DNA of 64,000 nt from NCBI GenBank assembly GCA_017305665.1, contig JAFKKH010000009.1, positions 164,105 through 228,104 on the forward strand, read 5' to 3'. The notes beneath the pieces were generated by a model, which was not told where the DNA came from, made no database searches, and saw only the letters and a program-made list of their open reading frames with translations. The DNA is from Hyphomicrobiales bacterium. Its GTDB lineage: Bacteria; Pseudomonadota; Alphaproteobacteria; Rhizobiales; Xanthobacteraceae. Shown here one piece after another: positions 36,185 to 42,957 of this stretch. How positions within the stretch are numbered: position 1 is the stretch's first letter; every line of letters begins with the position of its first letter. The translations under genes were made by a program, and so were the position numbers.

Positions 36185-36320
36185 GCCTTGATTTACGGGC
36201 ACTTCTTGAATTTCGGGACCGCGCTTACCCTAGCGCTTACCCTACCCAAATTTATTTTCGCCTTACCCTACCCGCGAACGCTTGATCTTGTTCTGTTCCC
36301 GTTCTTTTCGGCCGGGATCG
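36173..36320. repeat. Island left-end repeat, imperfect copy of 50562-50690
   Basis: After the att core, both sites share CTTCTTTTTTGCCTTG, a following TTTAC/GGCACTTC segment, CGCTTACCCTACCCA, ATTTATTTT, CGAACGCTTG and GGCCG in the same order, with indels. The similarity extends well past a normal att core. No gene with a credible start lies in 36185-36461. Confidence 0.65.
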
Positions 36321-36461
36321 GCCGCGACGAATCACCAGTCGCGCCGCCGAACCTTCTTCGGGTTTTGAAGTTGGTCCCCATCACCGCACGGCTCTAGGCA
36401 TTCATCGGTGATGAGAACGCCAATTGCGCTCCCGCCCTTCCTCTAACGGAAGGAGCGCGTC

Positions 36462-36662
36462 ATGTCAGAACGGCGACGTTTCAAACAAGCGACATCATTT
36501 CTAGATCGGCTTTCCGCATTCGCGGCGAGCGTTCGCGCGAAGGCCGACACGATGGCGGACGGCGAGGCCCGCGACGAAATGCTGCGCAAGGTCCAGCGAG
36601 CGGAGACAGCCGCCGAGATTCACGGTTGGGCGAACTCACGAGAACTTCAACCGCCGAAATAA
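36462..36662 (+). CDS. Small conserved rhizobial protein
   Basis: 66-residue basic helical protein. DEMLRKVQRAETAAEIHGWANSRELQPPK matches a small family common in Bradyrhizobium, where the C-terminus typically reads as a TAAHxxxWxxSPGLQPPK-like motif. The function is unknown. AAGGAG is 8 bases before the ATG. Only plus-strand gene at the left end of the island. Confidence 0.75.
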   Translation: MSERRRFKQATSFLDRLSAFAASVRAKADTMADGEARDEMLRKVQRAETAAEIHGWANSRELQPPK

Positions 36663-36704
36663 AACTATGCAGCCCGATATGTTCAGGCTTTTCAATGCGC
36701 CCCG

Positions 36705-36890
36705 TCAGGTCGATGACTTATCCTGAAGCCGCCGCGCGGCCTCTTCGAAGCTCGCAAAGTCCTTCGCCTCTAACAGGCGCGCCAGCGATTCAAGGTCTCC
36801 CGGTGAATCGAGCGGCGGCACGGGCTCCCGAGCATGCGGGATAGGAGTCCCGTGCCACTGTCGCAACAGCCATTTGACAATACTACTCAC
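36705..36890 (-). CDS. Hypothetical protein with a decayed paralogue right of the island
   Basis: 61 residues: a basic amphipathic start (SSIVKWLLRQWHG), then an acidic helix LESLARLLEAKDFASFEEAARRLQDKS. No family recognised. Its ATG overlaps the stop of the preceding gene (36890-36887), so the two are coupled. A frameshifted homologue lies at 51089-51190, beyond the right att site. Confidence 0.7.
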   Translation of the reverse strand: MSSIVKWLLRQWHGTPIPHAREPVPPLDSPGDLESLARLLEAKDFASFEEAARRLQDKSST

Positions 36891-37207
36891 GCGGCCTTCT
36901 TAGTCTGTTGCTTTCGCGGGCGGTGCTTTTCTTCCCGAGCGCGATTCAAATACTCTTCAGCTACTTGATGCATCAAATCCATATCGGGAAGCGCAACGAA
37001 AGCTCGCGATAAAAGAGCGTTGATGAAAGCGGCATCATCCGGCGTAACTGCGAGAATATCCCGCAAAAATAGAGAAGACTCTGTACTCGTGTCGCGCTGC
37101 GCTCCATCAGCCTTTCGCGTTATACGAAGATCAAACTCTGTACCCTCGTCGTCTAAAGCAAGCTCTTCGCAAGAGAAATGCTGAGTTTCAATTCGCCATG
37201 TCTGCAT
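36887..37207 (-). CDS. Hypothetical protein
   Basis: 106 residues, acidic in the middle and strongly basic at the end (HRPRKQQTKKAA). FLRDILAVTPDDAAFINALLSRAFVALPDMDLMHQVAEEYLNRAR is a predicted helical core. No family recognised. First gene of a two-gene unit with 36705-36890. The upstream gap holds a large inverted repeat that may be its operator. Confidence 0.65.
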   Translation of the reverse strand: MQTWRIETQHFSCEELALDDEGTEFDLRITRKADGAQRDTSTESSLFLRDILAVTPDDAAFINALLSRAFVALPDMDLMHQVAEEYLNRAREEKHRPRKQQTKKAA

Positions 37208-37282
37208 TGTTGATACTCCTTACGTTCACTAATGCAGCCGGTATATTTGCGCCGAAAAATGCGAAGTCAACAATACCTATCA

Positions 37283-37334
37283 CGCACCTACGCAGAAGTT
37301 GCGCATTCACCTACGCAACTTCTGCGTAGGTGCG
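37283..37334. promoter_or_regulatory. 21-bp perfect inverted repeat, candidate operator
   Basis: Arms 37283-37303 and 37314-37334 are perfectly complementary over 21 bases with a 10-base spacer; the core is CCTACGCAGAAGTTGCG. A further CTGCGTAG copy follows at 37341. No U-tract follows, so a regulator site is more likely than a terminator. It sits upstream of the 36887-37207 gene. Confidence 0.55.
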
Positions 37335-37424
37335 CAAAATCTGCGTAGTGACGCCTTTTCAATTCTCGGAAATAATACAACGACATCGGCTAAGCGATAT
37401 TGAAACTTAACCACGTTGTCGATT

Positions 37425-37784
37425 TCAGTTCATTTTCGGAAACGGGCGCACATCCGCTGTGGCGGAGTTTTCCAACTCGGCTTGAAGCTTCACGTCGCCA
37501 AATTGCCGAAGCAACGCAAACGCATCTTCACGCGTCGCACACGGCAGCACGTCGCGCCGGGCGCTCAACCTGGACTCTGGCGTCGTGCGCTTGATCGGCA
37601 TGAGCGCTAGGCCGCATTCCGCAGACTGGTCAGGCCAGACAACCACGACAGAGTCGCAAGCGTTGACGTGACGAGACACGAATTCTGGATCACGAAGCAA
37701 CATAGCTGCGATGGCCGCCGCCCCATTCGCAATCGCCCGCGAGATAATTTCGATTCCAAGCTCTGCATCTTCATCGTCGGCCAT
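37425..37784 (-). CDS. Hypothetical protein downstream of the tape-measure gene
   Basis: 119 residues, mixed alpha/beta by eye, with no recognised family. It starts 3 bases after the tape-measure stop codon, so it is probably co-transcribed with it. It could be a tail-associated protein by position, but nothing in the sequence confirms that. Confidence 0.65.
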   Translation of the reverse strand: MADDEDAELGIEIISRAIANGAAAIAAMLLRDPEFVSRHVNACDSVVVVWPDQSAECGLALMPIKRTTPESRLSARRDVLPCATREDAFALLRQFGDVKLQAELENSATADVRPFPKMN

Positions 37785-37787
37785 TGT

Positions 37788-39962
37788 CTATCCCCTGTAC
37801 CAAGTCGGCTTGCGCCCTGCACTGCGGACTTGCTTGTCCGCCGCGTATCGCATCAAACTCTCAATCACATCGGGCGCCGCCATGACCGGGAACGAACCGC
37901 CCGGCATATGAATGTGAGCGGGCCGCAGATCGCCCGAGTTGCCCGCCAAGGCCGCAGCCGACACGAGGCCGCCGTTCGCAAAGCGCGGCACGGACGGAGT
38001 CAACGCCGAGACAATGCCGGGGCCAAGGCCCGCAAAGGCATCGCGAAGAGACGCCGCGCGCTTGCGCACCGCCTCCATGAACGGAAGGCCGAAGAAATCG
38101 ACGGCCGACTTCGGCATGACATACTCGCCATTGGAGAGTCGCGCCGCAATGGAGTCGCTCGTGCCCGTACCGGGGCCGCGAACGGGGCCGCCTTCAGCAA
38201 AGCCCACGGCGCTGGTAGCGCCATTCACAGCGGAGCCGATAGCCTTGGCCGCGTTGATGACCGGCGCAAGCGCGGCCATGGCCCAATTCACGAGAGCGTC
38301 CAAGTAGTCCTTGACCGTGCTCACGGCGCTGTTGAATTGGTCCACTATCCACGTTGCAACATCCGTAGCGCCCGCCTTGACCGCGTCCCACACGGCGTTG
38401 ATGGCCTGAACAAAGCCATCAAACAGTGACCCGACAAAATTGAATGCGCCGGTAAAGGCATCGGAGATTGCCTGCCCGACCGCTGCCGCCACGTCGGAAA
38501 TCGAGCCGAGTTTGAGCGACGTGCTAACGATGAATCCGCCGATGGCAACGCCGAGCGCGATGAGCCCCAACGTGGTTGTGCCGAATACCGCGATGAGGCC
38601 TCCGACGACGGTTACGATTGTCGAGATAGTCGAGCCAAGCAACGTGAAGGCGCTAACCAACTGCAGCACAACAGCCGCCGCTGCGATTTCACCGCCGGTT
38701 AGGTTCGTCCCGAAAATCGCGTTGATGCCTTTCGCTACAGTATCGAGAATGCCGAGCAAGGCATTGAACGCCGGAACGATGATATTCGTCACGGCGCTGG
38801 AAACTGCATTTCCGAAATCGAGTACGCTTTGCTTGGCCTTCAGAATAAAATCGTTCTTCACATCCGCGTCGCGACCTTCCAAGACCGCGACAAGATCGGC
38901 AACGATAGGCTTCACCTTCTCCGTGATACTTGCCGCGAGAAGAACGAGAGACGTTCGGTTGCGAACGATGGCTTCCGTGAATCCATTGATGGCCTGCGTC
39001 ACGACTGGTGCGATTGTCGCGGCGATGGAGTCTTTCGCGCTGCGGGCGGCCGATGATAGCTTGTCAAAGGCTGTCGAGACCGCAAGCAGATTACGCTTCC
39101 CAAGAGCGTCAAGGGGCGGTGCAATCCGCTCCGCCTCAAGTGTCAAGTCCGCGATGCCCTTGGAGCCCTTGTTGAGGAAGCCAACGAGACTCGTTGACTT
39201 CGATTGAAACAACTCCATGGACAGGGCGGCCTTGCTCGCGCCATCCGGCAGATGTTGAAACGCGTCCGCAATGTCCTGCAGAATCTCGTTCGGCTTCTTC
39301 AATGAGCCGTCAAGATTCTTCGTGCTGATGCCTAAGCGAGTGAAGGCGTCTTGGCTGTCGGCCGCGCCCTGCCGCAGTTGGGTCAGCCTGTCGTAATATT
39401 GATCGATGTCAATATGCCCGAGATTCAACCCGCGCTGCAGATCACGAACGCTGTGATTGTATTGAGCATTACGTTTCGACGAGTCATCTAGCGCCCGCGA
39501 AACGCCGCCGATGGCCTTCGTGAAGTCTTCTCCCGACACGCCACCAAGAGCGAAAGCGTTCTTCAAGTCGGTGAACTGCTTTGTATTGATGCCTGCCGCA
39601 TCGGCCGCGTCCTGAATCGATTTTTGGTTGTCCGCGCTTCCCTTCACGAATGCGCCCACGCCGACAGCGGCGGCACTGAACGCGGCTGTCACTGCGCCAA
39701 CCTTCAGAGCAACCTCTCCGAGTGCCGACTTCAAGTTGCCGAAGGCTTCGCGACTTTTGTCGATCTCGGCGCGAACAAGCTGCGCTTTGGCCTGCAGACC
39801 GTTCAGACTCGTGCTCAAGCGGTCCGCGAAGCTACTTGCTTGCGATGCCGACTCCAGTTGTTCGAAGGCCTTCTTGCCAGCCGTGCCGATGGCCTCAAGC
39901 TGCTTCTTGATGTCCGCGCCGCCGTCAAGCGAAATGCGAACGCTAAAAGACTTAGACGCCAT
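37788..39962 (-). CDS. Phage tail tape-measure protein
   Basis: 724-residue protein. A helical N-terminal region is followed by SADNQKSIQDAADAAGINTKQFTDLKNAFALGGVSGEDFTKAIGG, several hydrophobic membrane-like segments (about 400-520) and the typical C-terminal block GFAEGGPVRGPGTGTSD then ARLSNGEYVMPKSAVDFFG. Tape-measure proteins set tail length and help DNA entry. The ATG at 39962 overlaps the end of the ribbon-helix-helix gene by 11 bases. At about 2.2 kb it would correspond to a tail of about 100 nm if functional. No other tail tube, baseplate or fibre gene is recognised nearby. Confidence 0.85.
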   Translation of the reverse strand: MASKSFSVRISLDGGADIKKQLEAIGTAGKKAFEQLESASQASSFADRLSTSLNGLQAKAQLVRAEIDKSREAFGNLKSALGEVALKVGAVTAAFSAAAVGVGAFVKGSADNQKSIQDAADAAGINTKQFTDLKNAFALGGVSGEDFTKAIGGVSRALDDSSKRNAQYNHSVRDLQRGLNLGHIDIDQYYDRLTQLRQGAADSQDAFTRLGISTKNLDGSLKKPNEILQDIADAFQHLPDGASKAALSMELFQSKSTSLVGFLNKGSKGIADLTLEAERIAPPLDALGKRNLLAVSTAFDKLSSAARSAKDSIAATIAPVVTQAINGFTEAIVRNRTSLVLLAASITEKVKPIVADLVAVLEGRDADVKNDFILKAKQSVLDFGNAVSSAVTNIIVPAFNALLGILDTVAKGINAIFGTNLTGGEIAAAAVVLQLVSAFTLLGSTISTIVTVVGGLIAVFGTTTLGLIALGVAIGGFIVSTSLKLGSISDVAAAVGQAISDAFTGAFNFVGSLFDGFVQAINAVWDAVKAGATDVATWIVDQFNSAVSTVKDYLDALVNWAMAALAPVINAAKAIGSAVNGATSAVGFAEGGPVRGPGTGTSDSIAARLSNGEYVMPKSAVDFFGLPFMEAVRKRAASLRDAFAGLGPGIVSALTPSVPRFANGGLVSAAALAGNSGDLRPAHIHMPGGSFPVMAAPDVIESLMRYAADKQVRSAGRKPTWYRG

Positions 39963-40134
39963 CGCTGTGCTTCTCCATATGTTCAAGGCCTCGCGCGAGC
40001 AAGCGGCGAACTATGATTGCGCGAGGCGACATGGAATAGAGCGCCAGCGAGTCAACCCGGCGAAGCATCGGGCCGGAAAGACGGATGGCAACTTGTGTAT
40101 CTAGGGCCGGGCCCCGTTTCTTCGGATGTTTCAT
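39952..40134 (-). CDS. Ribbon-helix-helix DNA-binding protein
   Basis: 60 residues; TQVAIRLSGPMLRRVDSLALYSMSPRAIIVRRLLARGLE fits a CopG/Arc ribbon-helix-helix fold (short strand, then two helices). Likely a small transcriptional regulator. It precedes and overlaps the tape-measure gene and is divergent from the gene at 40272, so it may autoregulate both promoters in the 137-base gap. Confidence 0.7.
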   Translation of the reverse strand: MKHPKKRGPALDTQVAIRLSGPMLRRVDSLALYSMSPRAIIVRRLLARGLEHMEKHSDGV

Positions 40135-40271
40135 GCTCCTAGTATCGGAGCGGAATCACAGCACGTCAGCAAACGAATGCATCCCGTTGCACCCCATCGC
40201 GACGAGGGGTGCGCACTTTTTAGCCCGCGATGCGAACTCTTCAGCTAAAATAGGGCACACAGGAGTCGCAA

Positions 40272-40763
40272 ATGAGGAAGCTTGCCCGCGTCGCTATCAT
40301 CCTTGTTGCAACGTTTATTGTGGTGCGCAGCGGATACATCCTCGCGACCCGCGTCTTTCAACGGGGCTCACTACCGCAAAAGCTGCATGTCGGCTGGTTC
40401 TATGCCGAGGGAAGCTGCGGCACCTTGATGAGCTATCAAGGTGCGTTTGCCTTTAGCTTAGCGCAAGACACAGTCAATCTGTTGAAACAACAAGGTCTGA
40501 CGTCCTTCAAGGACATCGACGCGCCGAATAACGAAGCGGAACGTCCTTATTTCGGCGGGGTATGGAAAGCCACGCCTATTCCGGCTGGCTCATTTACCGG
40601 CGATTCGCGGAATCTATCTTGCGGTGAGCGCTCATGGCTATGGCCAAAGGGTATACCTGAAGCTCTCCAACTTCCCGGTAGCTTTTATCAATCAATAGGC
40701 GGTCGAAGCGTCTATGTGCTGCCGGATTTAGGATTAGTGGTGGCCGTCGCTTCTGATCGGTGA
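40272..40763 (+). CDS. Hypothetical membrane-anchored protein
   Basis: 163 residues with an N-terminal transmembrane or signal segment (ARVAIILVATFIVVRSGYILA) and a probably periplasmic body containing two cysteines (GSCGTL, LSCGERS) that could form a disulfide. AGGAG lies 7 bases before the ATG. It sits in the opposite direction to the phage genes, like a moron or cargo gene. No family recognised. Confidence 0.7.
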   Translation: MRKLARVAIILVATFIVVRSGYILATRVFQRGSLPQKLHVGWFYAEGSCGTLMSYQGAFAFSLAQDTVNLLKQQGLTSFKDIDAPNNEAERPYFGGVWKATPIPAGSFTGDSRNLSCGERSWLWPKGIPEALQLPGSFYQSIGGRSVYVLPDLGLVVAVASDR

Positions 40764-40771
40764 CACTCCTT

Positions 40772-41773
40772 TTATCCGATCTCCATGCCGATCTGCGCGG
40801 CGTTCACACCGCTCGCGGTCCATGCTGCATCGGTGGCCGGGTCTGTCTCATGTATCGCGGTAGCCACCGCGTAGTCGGTCGCGAGCGCCACCGCAGCGCC
40901 GTCCGCTTCAGTCGTTCCGCTCTTCAGCTTTGCTTTGATTGACCGAAAGCCCGTATCGAGTTTCTTGGCCGCGACCCGAACTTGCACCGCATAGATTGCG
41001 TCCGGTGTATCCGCGAGTCCGTCTGTCGTGTATAGATCGGCGGCGCCCGCTACGTCGGCTTGAACGTAAGACGTGTCACCATCAACCGGAAGCTCGCCAA
41101 CCATGGCGTAGTTATCGGAGCCTGTTGACGCCGTGAAGTCCTTCTGCGCCGTGTCCGCAGTCGGGACGAGCGTATCAATGCGGACTTCTCCGATTCTTGA
41201 GGCCGTATCCGTAATGTAAAGATCGTCAACTAGATAGCCATTCACCGGGGCAATTATCGCAACTGCTGCCACGTCGGCCGCGCCGGTATTGACGCCACTT
41301 GCCGACATTATAAGAGCCCCATTCAAATATACATTCACAGCGCCAGCGGACGCGTGACGCGTAAACTCGACTTCAAGATAATACCATGCATCTACACTGA
41401 CTGTTCCTGATGGCGCTGTCGCTAGGACGTTTGAAGACACAGTCGAGCCACGAACGAAAACCAAACCGCCATCTGGATTAAAAAACAGCCCCGCAATGGT
41501 GTTGGCGCTTGCGTCGCGAAAAGCTAACGCCTGAACAGTGGCGCCGCCGGAAGCCAACAACAGCTTGAACGCGTGTCCAACGGCTACTGTGCTTGTTGTC
41601 GATATCCCTTTGCGAATAGCCGTCGTAACGAACCCCAAATTTAAGCTAGACCCGGAGAAGCGTCCCGTGCTGCCGTAAGTAATAGAGCCTAAGCCTGCGG
41701 TTGTGTAAGCCTGCGACAGCAGGCCATTGCTTGAATCGTAGTCCTCGAATCCGTCAATCCACGTAATCGCCAT
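40772..41773 (-). CDS. Virion-like protein, possible concanavalin/LamG fold
   Basis: 333 residues starting MAITWIDGFEDYDS, a start seen in phage structural proteins. The segment VDAWYYLEVEFTRHASAGAVNVYLNGALIM is typical of LamG/concanavalin-like beta-sandwiches. The C-terminal part (about 235-333) looks like another beta-rich domain. A role in tail or host binding is inference. The ATG at 41773 is used; the frame runs on to 41917 across a terminator hairpin. Confidence 0.65.
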   Translation of the reverse strand: MAITWIDGFEDYDSSNGLLSQAYTTAGLGSITYGSTGRFSGSSLNLGFVTTAIRKGISTTSTVAVGHAFKLLLASGGATVQALAFRDASANTIAGLFFNPDGGLVFVRGSTVSSNVLATAPSGTVSVDAWYYLEVEFTRHASAGAVNVYLNGALIMSASGVNTGAADVAAVAIIAPVNGYLVDDLYITDTASRIGEVRIDTLVPTADTAQKDFTASTGSDNYAMVGELPVDGDTSYVQADVAGAADLYTTDGLADTPDAIYAVQVRVAAKKLDTGFRSIKAKLKSGTTEADGAAVALATDYAVATAIHETDPATDAAWTASGVNAAQIGMEIG

Positions 41774-42117
41774 CGCACCCTGTCCTCGCGGTTGTTCCGT
41801 CGCGAGGATCGCGGAATCGGCATCTTGTGTCAGCCAACGAAAAAGCGACGCGGCCGGGCGCTGAGAACACCCGGCCGCGTCTTGGCCTACAAGGTCACAC
41901 GGATTGAACAGCCACAACCTTGCGGCCCGGCGGCGATCCTAGCAGCGGTTGGTTACTTGTTTCGTACCCTACAAAATTCTCAGATCGCCTTTAGCATTTG
42001 TTTACCCTCGTCTGAAACCACGAACTTTATGCAATCGAATTAACTGCGGTTCAATACAGCGCGACTAGGTTCATCACGGGCAACGGACCCGCGAGACAAT
42101 CATTTTTGGAGCTACCC
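41774..42117. other. Gap between the virion-like gene and the Flp pilin gene
   Basis: Holds the minus-strand terminator hairpin at 41848-41880 and, in 41930-42100, an AT-richer stretch that should contain the flp promoter. I see no additional gene. The terminator faces nothing upstream on the minus strand, suggesting that genes once upstream were deleted. Confidence 0.5.
41848..41880 (-). terminator. Rho-independent terminator, minus orientation
   Basis: Perfect 11-bp stem ACGCGGCCGGG / CCCGGCCGCGT with an 11-base loop. On the minus strand the stem is followed by CGCTTTTTC. No minus-strand gene lies immediately upstream. Confidence 0.75.
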
Positions 42118-42294
42118 ATGAAGAACCTTGTTGCGCGTTTCATCAAAGACGAGTCGGGCGCCACCGCGATTGAATACGGTTTGATCGCTGCAGGAATCTC
42201 GCTCGCGATCATCGCGATTGTGACCAGCCTCGGCAGCACGGTCAGCGGCAAATTCCAATCTATCGACACGAATCTGCAGGCCGCTGGCAAGTAA
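42118..42294 (+). CDS. flp: Flp family type IVb pilin
   Basis: 58-residue prepilin: basic leader MKNLVARFIKDESG, then the conserved cleavage and helix region ATAIEYGLIAAGISLAIIAIV. Glu and Tyr at the +5/+6 positions after the Gly are the Flp signature. Exported and processed by a TadV-type peptidase, it polymerises into tight-adherence pili. No tad/cpa assembly genes lie nearby, so it depends on a locus elsewhere. Its own terminator follows. An orphan inside the island. Confidence 0.92.
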   Translation: MKNLVARFIKDESGATAIEYGLIAAGISLAIIAIVTSLGSTVSGKFQSIDTNLQAAGK

Positions 42295-42322
42295 TCCGCG
42301 CGGACCTTCCGACGAAAAAGAC

Positions 42323-42356
42323 GCCCCGGTCTCACGGCCGGGGCTTTTGCTTTTTG
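42323..42356 (+). terminator. Rho-independent terminator of flp
   Basis: Stem GCCCCGG (42323-42329) / CCGGGGC (42338-42344), followed by TTTTGCTTTTT. It lies about 30 bases after the flp stop codon. Confidence 0.88.
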
Positions 42357-42680
42357 CGACGTTCGCGGATCGGCGCCGGGGTAGCAAATCCCTCCAAGGC
42401 CCTTTGTTATAGAAACCCTGAAAAATTTTTATCATACAAATTCGAGGCCAGCGCCACGTTTTTGCCCGCATGACTTTTTGCTGCCAAAGGACCCGTAAAA
42501 ATTTTCAGGGCCAGTGGCTCGTGGGAGTCGTGAGGAAAAATTTTCTCGTTCGGATTTTTGAAAATATTTTCGCTGCATGAGTGAGGAAAGCACTGTGGCT
42601 CTATATTAAATCACTCGTGCGAATACGTGTCTGGATAGATGCATTGAAATAGGGATCGCGCACCAATTGTCGGGGCTCAC

Positions 42681-42957
42681 TGTGAACGGCTGTGAACGCC
42701 TTGTGAACACCCTAGTGGCAACAGTGAAACCCGCATGAAATGGGCCTAACCTAGCTGCTGTGAACACTGTGAACACTAAATCAATAGGTCAGTAAATATC
42801 CAGAGTACTAGGGCTTAAGTAGCGGCGCGATGGCCTTCCCGGCATTTTTCGGACCTGATGCCGAATAGCGTTCACAGCGTTCACAAATGCAAGTTGTGCC
42901 TGTGCCGCAACAACTTCTCTGTTGCCACTAGGGTGTTCACAGGTGGTCACAGTGAAC
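42681..42957. other. Iteron array, probable replication origin of the island
   Basis: Eight exact copies of TGTGAAC, usually continuing as TGTGAACAC or TGTGAACGC. Five are direct (42681, 42691, 42702, 42759, 42768) and three inverted (42870, 42879, 42935), with a one-mismatch copy at 42951. They flank an AT-rich segment (42775-42820). A perfect 23-bp inverted repeat (42702-42724 and 42919-42941) contains one iteron in each arm. The array touches the 3' end of the helicase gene, as satellite origins do. The rest of the 650-base gap (42357-42680) shows no gene. Confidence 0.7.

Noticed and set aside
36100-36200. tRNA or tmRNA gene as the integration target
   Set aside because: No T-loop GGTTCGAATCC-like motif, no acceptor stem and no CCA end can be found; the two-hairpin RNA with an EcfG promoter explains the site better.
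37208-37424. Terminator at the 21-bp palindrome
   Set aside because: Neither strand has a U-tract after the stem; a regulatory site is more likely.
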